From the NCBI GenBank assembly GCA_022841475.1, contig JALHRJ010000039.1, forward strand, positions 1-41,757: a stretch of DNA of 41,757 bases, in the 5' to 3' direction. Below, in pieces: positions 1-8,116 of this stretch (positions within the stretch are counted from its first letter, which is position 1; the number at the start of each line of letters is the position of its first letter). The DNA comes from Cyclobacteriaceae bacterium (GTDB taxonomy: Bacteria; Bacteroidota; Bacteroidia; Cytophagales; Cyclobacteriaceae). The notes below the pieces were generated by a model that was given only the letters and a program-made list of their open reading frames with translations, ran no database searches and was not told the DNA's origin. The position numbers were made by a program, and so were the translations under genes.

Positions 1-74
1 GATGCAAAAGGAGCAAAACAAATTACGGCTAGCCAGAGCAGATGCAGGTTGAATAAATCTTGTTTCTTTTCCAT
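1..74 (-). CDS. Partial CDS: signal-peptide start of a gene cut by the window edge
   Basis: Reading leftwards on the minus strand, an ATG at 74-72 opens a frame that stays open to base 1. It encodes MEKKQDLFNLHLLWLAVICF and then APFA. The charged N-terminus followed by a hydrophobic stretch is what a signal peptide or first membrane helix looks like. Only 24 codons are visible, so no function can be given. The gene would share the strand of the operons to its right but lies about 380 bp beyond the GNAT gene. A chance frame of this length cannot be excluded. Confidence 0.4.
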   Translation of the reverse strand, partial: MEKKQDLFNLHLLWLAVICFAPFA

Positions 75-456
75 ATTTTATCTTATAGATTATTCTTATT
101 TGAATAGTAATTGATGTTGAAAATTGCTTTACAATGGTCGTAGTATTTATAGAGAGTTGAAATGACAACATCGCGTCACATACGGACAGAAGTGATGTGG
201 ATTAAAAACTTATTTTATTTAACAGTACGAATCTTCTCCAGACAGTTTTCAATTAGGATAGTAAAGTTTTACGCTGCCGTGGCTTCTTCTCACAAGTGAA
301 TTATATTGCCTTCGCGTAAGTCAGATGTTTTGAACTCCAGTACTAGCCAAAGGCCAAATCCGAGTTCACTAACAATCATTGGTACACTTCGAATTGATTC
401 AACAGTCTCGTTACAATGTATTTTGATATTGGAGTAAATTAAATGTATCATTTAAA
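75..456. other. Intergenic region, no gene seen
   Basis: About 380 AT-rich bases separate the partial left-edge gene from the end of the GNAT gene. I see no convincing open frame, tRNA-like fold or strong terminator. It presumably contains the promoter of the left-edge gene and the transcript end of the esterase operon, but no exact TAnnTTTG element stood out. Confidence 0.5.
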
Positions 457-1149
457 TTACAGCACAGGACGTTTATTTGTCTGTTCATTTATTACCTTGT
501 TTTGATTATTGCAGCGGCATGGTACATGATTTTCGTAGCAGTCACAGGATGCCTCCTTTTTCATCGCTTTACTGACACACTTCCAGCATGGACGTACCTC
601 GTTGGTTGTAATCGGCAACTGAAGAAGGTCGGCACCGGCCTGCGTTCTTTCATTCACCGAACTGGCCAGGAGCACTACTTCATTTTTGTAGTCGAACATA
701 ATGTCACCAACGGGCTTAAATCCAACCTTTATTATTCCATTATAAGAACTCTGATTTTCAGGAGCAGAAATAATCCACATCCGTTCATTGTTTTTTTCTT
801 CTGCGGCTAAAATTGTACTCAGCAGTTGAACGTAGTAACCTCGCCCACGATAAGGCTCTAATGTTCTGAAATTCCACAGATAGGCATTTCCTTTTGGAAG
901 ATCAATCTCTTTGGACAGTTCTCCGATGCGCGTCATTCCACGACCTATCCATCCAAAGGAAACGGGCTGGCCATCCAACTTTACTACCCATGCTTCATTT
1001 CCTTCTTGAAATCTTCTTTCAATATTTTGTTCGTCAAGATTCATCAGGGAAGACAGTGTGGCGGCATCAACCTCCTTATTTATTGTGATGTTGCTTATTT
1101 TGTTAATCGTAGTATGATCATCACCATACCAAAATGTGAATAGTGCCAT
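457..1149 (-). CDS. GNAT-family N-acetyltransferase with cysteine-rich C-terminal tail
   Basis: A 230-residue protein with an ATG start. The middle carries the acetyl-CoA pyrophosphate-binding motif of GNAT enzymes (LEPYRGRGYYVQLL), followed by a strand ending in SAPENQSSYNGIIKVGF, typical of motif B. GNAT enzymes move an acetyl group from acetyl-CoA to an amine; the acceptor here is unknown. The last 43 residues are unusual: six cysteines at 188, 191, 202, 204, 211 and 213 in CxxC, CxC and CxC pairs with a histidine at 208, which could bind metal. It is the last gene of the esterase/DJ-1 operon, 27 nt behind the DJ-1 gene. The GNAT call is strong from sequence; metal binding is inference. 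Confidence 0.85.
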   Translation of the reverse strand: MALFTFWYGDDHTTINKISNITINKEVDAATLSSLMNLDEQNIERRFQEGNEAWVVKLDGQPVSFGWIGRGMTRIGELSKEIDLPKGNAYLWNFRTLEPYRGRGYYVQLLSTILAAEEKNNERMWIISAPENQSSYNGIIKVGFKPVGDIMFDYKNEVVLLASSVNERTQAGADLLQLPITTNEVRPCWKCVSKAMKKEASCDCYENHVPCRCNNQNKVINEQTNKRPVL

Positions 1150-1176
1150 AATTGAAAGTATTTAGCTTTGGTTTAT

Positions 1177-2352
1177 TTAATAATTGTAATCCAGCATGAG
1201 TTTGACAAAACTTCCAAAATCGTTTCCGTATAAATCGGTAATCCTTTTCAGGCACACATCGATGATGTATTGTTTACTCATCTGATCGTATGCAATAATT
1301 TGCGAGTTCTTAAATAGCGCCTTCTCTTTTTCTGATATTTTTTCAGTATGTAGTACATGCAGTTCTGTGATTGTATGGGTTTTAGCATTACCCGTAGCCA
1401 GCAGGGTTAATCCAAATTGCGAAGTCACCGTTGAGCCATCGGCAATAAACGTTTCAAGTGAGGAAGGAAAACTCCGGTAATAGCAATCCAGAATTGCTGC
1501 AAGATCAAACTCACTCATTCCATGTTGAAGCAATACGCCCACCTTTTCTTTCTTCTTGATGGTTCCTTTTCGCAACCCCGTATAAATGGGATTGTTGCCA
1601 ATGCGTAGATTTTGATGATCTTTTCTGATTTCTGAATCAGGATAATGGATAAGGCTCATTACTCGTTGCATGGTCTCTTGCCCAAAAAGATCGTTGATAA
1701 CAAGAAGGCTCCCTTCGGTTGCGTTGGCGACACCGGCTGTACTATATAGATTACCACTTTGCGTAACGGTTGTTCCCAGTACCCAGGCCGGCTTATTAAA
1801 GTGTTTCTTCACTTCTTCATAATCGGAAGAATGGGTGGTCAATGCTTTCCCATCATACAAACCGGTGGCCGCCACGGTAGCTGATCCATCACACACAGAT
1901 AGAATTTTATTCGCACCGGTATACTGCTTTTTAATAAAGTTTACGGTTATCTTCTTTTGATTTCCCGCACCTCGCGATTGATTGGGAACAACTATCACAT
2001 CAGGTTGAATATGCAAAGAATCAATTTCGTTGAATGTAAAATGGGGCATGACAAAAAGCCCCCGCATAACAATAATCTTCGATTTCTTTTCAGCGACAAG
2101 GTAGACGTTAGCCTTTTCAGTAGCGTTGAAAAGATAAAAAGGCGCCATCATGTCAAACATTTCAGTACCATCATTATCGGCTACGATAAATACTGTTTGT
2201 TTTGTGGGATCATACGCTGGAGTTTTATGAACAGGATGAGCATTAATCTTCGAAGGTGGTTGAGACATGCATGTGGGATTGCAGGCACACACGAAGAGGA
2301 GCCCCCAAGAAAGTGATCTTAACAATGAAGCTCGTGCTTTTATAATTGTCAT
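1177..2352 (-). CDS. DJ-1/PfpI-family lipoprotein with a second, degenerate DJ-1-like half
   Basis: A 391-residue protein. The N-terminus (LLFVCACNPTC, Cys22/24) resembles a lipoprotein signal, so it is probably anchored in the envelope. Residues about 50-235 form a DJ-1/PfpI glutamine-amidotransferase-like domain with the nucleophile-elbow sequence ILSVCDGSAT, Cys154 being the expected reactive cysteine, and the acid-site region DNDGTEMFDMMAPF near its start. From about residue 270 a second segment (VGVLLQHGMSEFDLAAILD) resembles the beginning of another DJ-1 fold but lacks a cysteine elbow. Members of the superfamily include glyoxalases/deglycases, isonitrile hydratases and regulator sensor domains (GlxA-like); the reaction here is not determined. 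It lies between the small outer-membrane protein (34 nt upstream) and the GNAT gene (27 nt downstream), in a single operon led by an esterase. Confidence 0.8.
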   Translation of the reverse strand: MTIIKARASLLRSLSWGLLFVCACNPTCMSQPPSKINAHPVHKTPAYDPTKQTVFIVADNDGTEMFDMMAPFYLFNATEKANVYLVAEKKSKIIVMRGLFVMPHFTFNEIDSLHIQPDVIVVPNQSRGAGNQKKITVNFIKKQYTGANKILSVCDGSATVAATGLYDGKALTTHSSDYEEVKKHFNKPAWVLGTTVTQSGNLYSTAGVANATEGSLLVINDLFGQETMQRVMSLIHYPDSEIRKDHQNLRIGNNPIYTGLRKGTIKKKEKVGVLLQHGMSEFDLAAILDCYYRSFPSSLETFIADGSTVTSQFGLTLLATGNAKTHTITELHVLHTEKISEKEKALFKNSQIIAYDQMSKQYIIDVCLKRITDLYGNDFGSFVKLMLDYNY

Positions 2353-2386
2353 GTGTTGATAGTTTTATAGTCTAAGGTCAATTGGA

Positions 2387-2974
2387 TTACATAATCTTTA
2401 TTCCCATCCCGAATTCCAGGGCGGTGTCACGCAGCGTACCCTGCACGTTCTCGATGTTTGCTCCGTAGGTTAACCAGGGACTAAGTGGCAGATAGAAACG
2501 AGCTGTGAAGAAGTACTTCTTCCAACCCCGCTTTAAACTATACATCATACCATAGTCGGGGCTTAACGAGGTAATGGAAGTACTTACCTTATTAAAATTT
2601 GGATTGTCTAGCGTCTCTTGATAGGCGGTGTACTTCACACCCGCCATGAACAAAAATGTATGAGAAGAATTTTTAGAGTAAAGAGTAGTGCCAGCACCAA
2701 ACTTTTGATTCAACGAATAGTTGTAATCCGTTTTCACATAGTTAAAATTTCGTTGTGTTATGTTGTTAATATTAAAGGAAGAGTGCGAGGCAATAGCAAG
2801 TCGCTTAGTAGGATTCCATTGCACCAGATTCGAAAAAAGAAGATCCGTTCCAAAATTGGTGTGGATGCCAACGCCTGGTTCAATGGTTAATGTTCGCGCC
2901 AGTTCGTTTTGCGAATATCCAGGTGTGAATGCGAAAAGGAATATGGCGAGTGATAAATGAATTTTAAGTTTCAT
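2387..2974 (-). CDS. Predicted small outer-membrane beta-barrel protein
   Basis: A 195-residue protein with a clear signal peptide (MKLKIHLSLAIFLFAFTPGYSQ, cleavage near GYSQ-N). The rest alternates polar and aromatic residues in short amphipathic strands and ends in FGMGIKIM, as expected for a small outer-membrane barrel or transporter-like protein. I do not recognise a named family. Operon position is clear: 29 nt after the esterase and 34 nt before the DJ-1 lipoprotein. Its likely role is envelope-located, possibly passage of a compound treated by the neighbouring enzymes (inference). Confidence 0.65.
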   Translation of the reverse strand: MKLKIHLSLAIFLFAFTPGYSQNELARTLTIEPGVGIHTNFGTDLLFSNLVQWNPTKRLAIASHSSFNINNITQRNFNYVKTDYNYSLNQKFGAGTTLYSKNSSHTFLFMAGVKYTAYQETLDNPNFNKVSTSITSLSPDYGMMYSLKRGWKKYFFTARFYLPLSPWLTYGANIENVQGTLRDTALEFGMGIKIM

Positions 2975-3003
2975 ATCAATATGGAGTTAAGGAGTTTAAA
3001 TAG

Positions 3004-3825
3004 TTATCGGTTTTGAAAATAATAGTTAAGTCCTTTGATGATATTCGGATTCTTGGAACCCACGTGATCAAGGTCTTTCTCACGGTTCCTTGACAACTTG
3101 ATATGGGAGTAGTTGTCACGAAGTGTTTGGTAAAACGCCTCAAAGGGTGCTTGCATTCTGCCGGAATTTTCAACCTCCCCAATACCCAGGAATACTAATT
3201 GGTATCTGTCCTTATTCATAGCGCGGTTCGCCTTTTCAAGCAGCAGGGAGACCTCATTGTCGAACCAGATCGATGGACTTAATAAAATATAATTGCCAAA
3301 CAGTTTATTGTTAACGGCCAAAGCACAAGCCCCGAAAAGACCTCCATAGGAATGGCCAAGAATTGCCCGGCTATTTCGTGTAGTATCTACATTGAAATCT
3401 TCTTCTATTCGTGGAATCAATTGGGTTTCGATAAACTCTAAAAATTGAGCTCCACCACCTGTAGCAGCGCTGACTTTTGTTGGGGTATAATCTATGCTGC
3501 GGTCTTGTCCGTATCCAATGCTGACCACCACTACATTTTGTGTTACGCTGCTTTTAGATATCGCATCGCAATGATTAGCCACGAAGTCAAAATTCTCCTC
3601 TCCATCCAGCACATAGAGTGTAGAATACTTTTCAACGGAAGAATTGTAATCTTCCGGCAATGCAACCTGAATCGTGTAGGTTGCTCCATTGGAAGCAGCT
3701 TCAATGGAGAATGTTCTGGTAAGTTCTGGATTAAATTCTTCTTCACTACAGGACGCCAGCAGGAAGAGAACGACTGCACCAACAACGATGCCCAGGACAA
3801 GAGATAGTACGTTTTGCTTTTTCAT
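3004..3825 (-). CDS. Lipoprotein alpha/beta-hydrolase (esterase D / siderophore-esterase-like)
   Basis: A 273-residue protein starting at MKKQNV. An upstream in-frame ATG at 3867 is rejected because it overlaps the -7 promoter element. Residues 1-26 are a lipoprotein signal with lipobox LASC (Cys26). The mature part has the alpha/beta-hydrolase layout of the putative-esterase family (IroE/Fes-like): YSTLYVLDGEENF oxyanion region, nucleophile motif GHSYGG with Ser159, and a late histidine, His254, in LDHVG. These enzymes hydrolyse esters such as enterobactin or S-formylglutathione; the substrate here is unknown. It is the first gene of a four-gene operon controlled by shared element B. Confidence 0.82.
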   Translation of the reverse strand: MKKQNVLSLVLGIVVGAVVLFLLASCSEEEFNPELTRTFSIEAASNGATYTIQVALPEDYNSSVEKYSTLYVLDGEENFDFVANHCDAISKSSVTQNVVVVSIGYGQDRSIDYTPTKVSAATGGGAQFLEFIETQLIPRIEEDFNVDTTRNSRAILGHSYGGLFGACALAVNNKLFGNYILLSPSIWFDNEVSLLLEKANRAMNKDRYQLVFLGIGEVENSGRMQAPFEAFYQTLRDNYSHIKLSRNREKDLDHVGSKNPNIIKGLNYYFQNR

Positions 3826-3864
3826 ACACTTATTTGTTTTAGTTTTTATTTCTTTTCGGTGAAA

Positions 3865-3872
3865 CAAAGGTC
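3865..3872 (-). promoter_or_regulatory. -7 promoter element of the esterase operon
   Basis: The minus-strand reading is GACCTTTG, matching the Bacteroidota -7 consensus TAnnTTTG at the A and TTTG positions. It lies 40 nt upstream of the chosen esterase start codon, and its CAAA complement begins exactly 30 nt before the AGGTCA edge of element B, the same geometry as at the two sister sites. Confidence 0.6.
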
Positions 3873-3892
3873 ATGGTCCTTCGCATCTTTTC

Positions 3893-3921
3893 TCAGGTCA
3901 ACAAGGCGTCATAAAAGGACA
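3893..3921 (-). promoter_or_regulatory. Shared regulatory element, copy B (esterase/DJ-1 operon)
   Basis: On the plus strand the element contains TCAGGTCAACAAGGC followed by GTCATAAAAGGACA. The second block is identical for 13 bases (GTCATAAAAGGAC) to copy A upstream of the efflux operon, and AGGTCAA is shared as well. The 30-nt distance to the CAAA of the -7 element is identical in copies A, B and C, which argues for a functional operator of an activator. The repeated TGAC half-sites resemble AraC-family sites (inference). Confidence 0.7.
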
Positions 3922-3975
3922 TTCTGGGAAGTTGAAATCAGGATCGACTAGGGAGTTCTTGGGTATAAAATAGAA

Positions 3976-4003
3976 GTGGCCAGAGCAATATTGCTCTGGC
4001 CAC
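3976..4003 (-). terminator. Perfect 28-nt palindrome, likely terminator of the efflux/MDR operon
   Basis: Two 14-nt arms (GTGGCCAGAGCAAT and its exact complement) meet with no spacer base. On the minus strand the hairpin follows the MDR stop codon by 25 nt and is followed by TTCTATTTTATA, a broken U-rich tract. It separates the efflux operon from the esterase operon promoter. A perfect palindrome of this length could also be a protein-binding site, but the position between operons favours termination. Confidence 0.6.
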
Positions 4004-4027
4004 CCACCTTGATGTCTATGTAAATAC

Positions 4028-4993
4028 TTACACCTGGTGATTAATTGCAATTGCTACATTCCCCTTTTTGTGACCTTTCTCAACATAAGCATGTGCTTCT
4101 GCAATCTGCTCTAAGGGATAGATTCTATCAATAACTGGTTTTAGTTTATTGGCTTCAATAAGTTTTTTAAGAAAATTTATGTCTTCTGCATTATGGCTAA
4201 TGACACCCGTCAAGACTTTCTTGCTGCTTGTCATTGAAGACCAGAAGCCTTGCAGCATCTCTGACATTCCTGCCGAGCTTAAAATCAAAATTCCATTTTT
4301 ATTCAGCGACTTTATACCCTGCGAAAAGGGGATTTTATTTACGGTGTCCCAAATGATGTCATAAGTCTCACCGGTTTGTAAAAAGTCCGCCTTCGTATAA
4401 TCTATCACATTATCTGCTCCTAAGGATTTTACCAATTCAATATTCGCAGTACTGCATACCCCTGTAACACTTGCCCCAAAATACTTTGCAAGTTGAATGG
4501 CTGCGCTGCCAACGGCTCCTGATGCTCCATTGATTAGTACTTTTTGCCCAGGTTTAATTGTGGCCTTTTTAATAAAATGTAATGCGGAAGCTCCTCCAAA
4601 TGGAATGACGGCTGCTTCAGTATAGTTAATACTATCGGGTTTTATAGCCACCGTTCCGCCTTCGGAAAAACACAGATATTCTGCATAAGCACCGAAACGC
4701 ATATCCGTATGTCCAAAGACCTGATCACCAGCTTTGAAAAGTTTAACATCTTTACCAACGCCTTCTATTTCACCGGAAAAAACGGACCCCAGGATATTTA
4801 TTTTGGGTTTCAGTAGACCAAAGAATAACCTGACACCAAATGGGTCAGCCTTTCGAATTCGCAAGTCGCCTGAATTGACTGCGGTAGCCTCAAGTCTTAT
4901 TAGAATTTCATTGTCTTTAGGCGAAGGCTTTTCTGCCTCATGTAGTTGAAGAACCTCGGGTGGTCCATACTGGGTGTAAACAGCTGCTTTCAT
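4028..4993 (-). CDS. NAD(P)-dependent zinc-free MDR oxidoreductase (quinone-oxidoreductase-like)
   Basis: A 321-residue member of the medium-chain dehydrogenase/reductase superfamily. Residues about 1-120 form the GroES-like catalytic domain (MKAAVYTQYGPPEVLQLHEA at the start; NSGDLRIRKADPF). The Rossmann part has INGASGAVGSAAIQLAKYFG, the NAD(P)-binding glycine motif, and the typical SLGADNVIDYT strand. Zinc-ligand cysteines are absent, as in quinone oxidoreductases and enoyl reductases. It likely reduces quinones or reactive enones in the cytoplasm. It is the last gene of the efflux operon, 41 nt after the RND pump, suggesting chemical detoxification coupled with export. A truncated relative lies at 11906-12095. 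Confidence 0.88.
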   Translation of the reverse strand: MKAAVYTQYGPPEVLQLHEAEKPSPKDNEILIRLEATAVNSGDLRIRKADPFGVRLFFGLLKPKINILGSVFSGEIEGVGKDVKLFKAGDQVFGHTDMRFGAYAEYLCFSEGGTVAIKPDSINYTEAAVIPFGGASALHFIKKATIKPGQKVLINGASGAVGSAAIQLAKYFGASVTGVCSTANIELVKSLGADNVIDYTKADFLQTGETYDIIWDTVNKIPFSQGIKSLNKNGILILSSAGMSEMLQGFWSSMTSSKKVLTGVISHNAEDINFLKKLIEANKLKPVIDRIYPLEQIAEAHAYVEKGHKKGNVAIAINHQV

Positions 4994-5034
4994 GATTTTT
5001 TCTTGTTTAGTTAGTTATTTATTTATTTTCTGAT

Positions 5035-8000
5035 TTAAGAAATAGAAATCTTGGGCGGTATTAATTTGTAGATCACCGGAGTTACAATGCGTGATAAGAA
5101 TGTTGAACTGATCAATCCTCCAATGATGACGATTGCTAACGGTGATATCAAAGGATTAGTGGATAACGCAATCGGAATCAAACCGCCTATGGCAGTTAAT
5201 GTAGTAAGTATGATGGGAAGAAAGCGCACTTCACCAGCTTCGCGGATGGCTTCATCAAGTGATTTTCCTTCTGATCGAAGTTGGTTTGTGAAATCCACCA
5301 GGAGGATTGTATTCTTCACTTCAATTCCCGCCAGGGCAATCAAACCAATGGCAGCGATGAACGAAAGAGAATTACCTGTAATAAATAATGCGATAACTGC
5401 ACCCACGACACCCAATGGAATTACGGATAGAACAATCCAAATGCTTTTGAAATTCTTAAACTCAAGGATTAAAACGGCAATGAACAAGAAGAGGGTCACG
5501 ATGATCACACTACCAAACCCACCAAAACCTTCGTGGCGACTTTCTAATTCCCCACCCATTACAAAGCTATAGCCCTCGGGAAGTTTCATTTGGTCCATTT
5601 TCAGCATGACATTCTTTGTTACGTTATCGCTTAGAAATCCTTTTTTCAAGTATGCCGTGATAGAAACTGTACGCAGTTTATTGTGGTGATTGATTTTAAT
5701 GGGCGATGATTCCAGATGGAGGTTCGCTACCTGGCTGAGTTGTACCGCAGTACCTTGATTGGTATTAACAAACAGATTGTCTAGTACCTCCAGGGTGGGA
5801 TGCGCTTGTCTGGCTTTTGTCACAATGATTTTAAACTCGTCACCATTTGCATCCGAGAATTTCCCAGCATGGATCCCTGCAACACCAAGCCGAATTGTAT
5901 TGTCAATGGAAACCGTTTGTATTCCCAGCATTCGTGATTTCTCTTTGTTAATGTCTATTCGGATGTCCGATTTTAAATGAGCCACCGGGTTTTCAATATA
6001 GATGGTTCCGTTGGTAGCTTGGAGCAGGTTTTCGACTTGCCCTGCAATCAGTCGAAGCGTGTCAAGGTTTTCACCAAATACCCTAACCTCAATGGGAGCT
6101 GCTATGGGAGCGCCTTGCTCAAAGTTTTTCACTTTGATTTCAGCTTCAGGCGAGGAAGAAAACTTTTTACGCAGCTCCTCGATTAAGATCAATTTGCGTT
6201 TCGGAGAAGTATGCTCTTCCAGTTGCACAAATATCTGTGCAAAATCAGTGCGTTCGTTTTCCGGGAGAATATTGTAGTAAACACGCGGGTTTCCCTTTCC
6301 CACATTCGTGGCAAAATATTTTATTTCTTTTTCCTTTTTCAACTCAGCTTCAATCTGGGCTGTGACTTGGTTGGTGTAAGTAAGGTTGGATTGAAGTGGT
6401 GTGGTAATCTCAATAAGAAACTGTGGTTTTTCAGATGCTGGGAAAAGGCTGAAACCAATGACGGGGAAAAGTCGCAGGGAGCCAATGAATAACGCTGCCG
6501 CAATAGAAAGAGTAAGAATCGGTCTCGCCAGCGCTTTGTCCAATAATCTCGCATAACTTCCATGAATTACTTTCTTCAAGGCTCTCATAAAAATATTTCC
6601 CTCGGGATGTCCGGTGTGTTCCTTCAAGATCCGACTGCTAAAAAACGGAATGATGGTTAGCGATACGATCATCGAAGCCATCACACACAAGATCACACTC
6701 ATGGGGAGGCTGCGAATAAAATCACCATGCGCTTCAGGCAAAAAAGCCAGCGGCATGAATGCGATAACCAGCGTAACAGTACAACCAACGACAGCCATGC
6801 CAATTTGTTTGGTTGCTTTGATGGTGGCATCCAAACGTGAATGGCCTTCACGCATCCAGCGTTCTATATTCTCAACCACCACGATACTGTCATCCACAAG
6901 GAGGCCGAGGGCCACTACAAGACCAACTATACTTAATTGGTTAAGCGTGAAACCAAGAGCGTTAAGCATGATAATTCCGATAGCTAAAGAAAGCGGGATG
7001 GATATCATAACAATCAGTGCAGCGCGTTGGCCCAACGGAAGAAGGGTGATGGAGATTAAAAGAATGGCTATTATGAAATCTATACCCAGTGAGCTCAATC
7101 GTTTATTTACATTGTTGGCCTGATCAAAATGATGGACCAGATTAATATTGGCAGGAAGAGTCGACTTGAATTTTTCAATGATGGGTAAGTACTTTTTTTG
7201 CGTCATTGAAATATTCTCGCCATTCTTTTGCGCGGCCGTTACGAATACCGAGCGATGGCCATTCAGGCGAGTGATATGCATTTCTTCGGCATAGTCATAA
7301 TCTACCTTCGCCACGTCTTGTAACTGAATATTCTTACCATTGGCAGAGTAGACAATAGTTTTCCTTATCTCTTGAATATCCCGATAGCTGCCACTGGTAT
7401 TAATATTGAATGACTTGTTGCCGGCTTCCAGGCTTCCGGCAGGGATGTTAGCCGCTTCACCCGTGATGCTTCCCAGAATGGCATCAAGTGGAATGTGCAT
7501 CTGCGCCAGTTTTTCGACTTCCAAATCAACCCGAACAATCCTGTCGCTCAATCCATGAATCTCTACCTTTTTCAGTGACTTTACTTGCTCAAGTTCATCC
7601 CTCAAATTTTCAGCATACTCGTTCAATCTATTGCGCGAAGTGTTTTCAGAAACCAGGGCTATCTGGATAACATTTACATCGGAAGGCTCAATCTTACCTA
7701 CCTCAATGCTCGAAATATCTCTTGGTAATTCGTTACGCAACGCATTTACCTCTCGAACGAGTTCGGAGTACTTAGCTTCTACATCACTACCGTATTTGTA
7801 CTCGACAATAATCACTGCAACACCGTCTTTGATCGTAGTTTTAATTTTTTTGATATTGTCAAGCTCATTAATCTTTCGCTCCAGAGGATTAACCACTAAA
7901 TCTTCCATGTCTTTTGGGCTGGTACCCGGATAAACAACTACAATCGGAAATTGTGGTGTGTGAATTTCGGGGTCTTCAGAGCGAGGCATGTGAAGAATAG

Positions 8001-8082
8001 TGGAGGCTCCCAGCAGGATGATCATTAGAAAGATCACCAACGTGAATTGGTAATTCTTTATAGCATATTCGGATATTTTCAT
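5035..8082 (-). CDS. RND-family efflux transporter, inner-membrane pump (AcrB/HAE1-like)
   Basis: A 1015-residue protein with the 12-helix, two-large-loop arrangement of RND exporters. The N-terminus (AIKNYQFTLVIFLMIILLGA) is the first helix. Proton-relay residues are in place: Asp397-Asp398 in LVVALGLLVDDSIVVVENIE (helix 4) and Lys923 in LIALAGIEVKNTILLVDF (helix 10). The length fits AcrB-type proteins. It should drive proton-powered export of toxic organic compounds through the adaptor and TolC-like partner encoded just upstream (34 nt from the adaptor gene). Substrate range cannot be read from sequence. Confidence 0.95.
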   Translation of the reverse strand: MKISEYAIKNYQFTLVIFLMIILLGASTILHMPRSEDPEIHTPQFPIVVVYPGTSPKDMEDLVVNPLERKINELDNIKKIKTTIKDGVAVIIVEYKYGSDVEAKYSELVREVNALRNELPRDISSIEVGKIEPSDVNVIQIALVSENTSRNRLNEYAENLRDELEQVKSLKKVEIHGLSDRIVRVDLEVEKLAQMHIPLDAILGSITGEAANIPAGSLEAGNKSFNINTSGSYRDIQEIRKTIVYSANGKNIQLQDVAKVDYDYAEEMHITRLNGHRSVFVTAAQKNGENISMTQKKYLPIIEKFKSTLPANINLVHHFDQANNVNKRLSSLGIDFIIAILLISITLLPLGQRAALIVMISIPLSLAIGIIMLNALGFTLNQLSIVGLVVALGLLVDDSIVVVENIERWMREGHSRLDATIKATKQIGMAVVGCTVTLVIAFMPLAFLPEAHGDFIRSLPMSVILCVMASMIVSLTIIPFFSSRILKEHTGHPEGNIFMRALKKVIHGSYARLLDKALARPILTLSIAAALFIGSLRLFPVIGFSLFPASEKPQFLIEITTPLQSNLTYTNQVTAQIEAELKKEKEIKYFATNVGKGNPRVYYNILPENERTDFAQIFVQLEEHTSPKRKLILIEELRKKFSSSPEAEIKVKNFEQGAPIAAPIEVRVFGENLDTLRLIAGQVENLLQATNGTIYIENPVAHLKSDIRIDINKEKSRMLGIQTVSIDNTIRLGVAGIHAGKFSDANGDEFKIIVTKARQAHPTLEVLDNLFVNTNQGTAVQLSQVANLHLESSPIKINHHNKLRTVSITAYLKKGFLSDNVTKNVMLKMDQMKLPEGYSFVMGGELESRHEGFGGFGSVIIVTLFLFIAVLILEFKNFKSIWIVLSVIPLGVVGAVIALFITGNSLSFIAAIGLIALAGIEVKNTILLVDFTNQLRSEGKSLDEAIREAGEVRFLPIILTTLTAIGGLIPIALSTNPLISPLAIVIIGGLISSTFLSRIVTPVIYKLIPPKISIS

Positions 8083-8116
8083 AATCGTATTTTAAAAGTG
8101 TTTTTCTTCGGGTTCG

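Noticed and set aside
3004..3867. Longer esterase start at 3867
   Set aside because: It would begin inside the -7 promoter element and add residues before a complete lipoprotein signal; ATG 3825 is preferred.
7631..7933. Plus-strand frames inside the RND pump gene
   Set aside because: They are antisense shadows of a strongly conserved 1015-residue gene.
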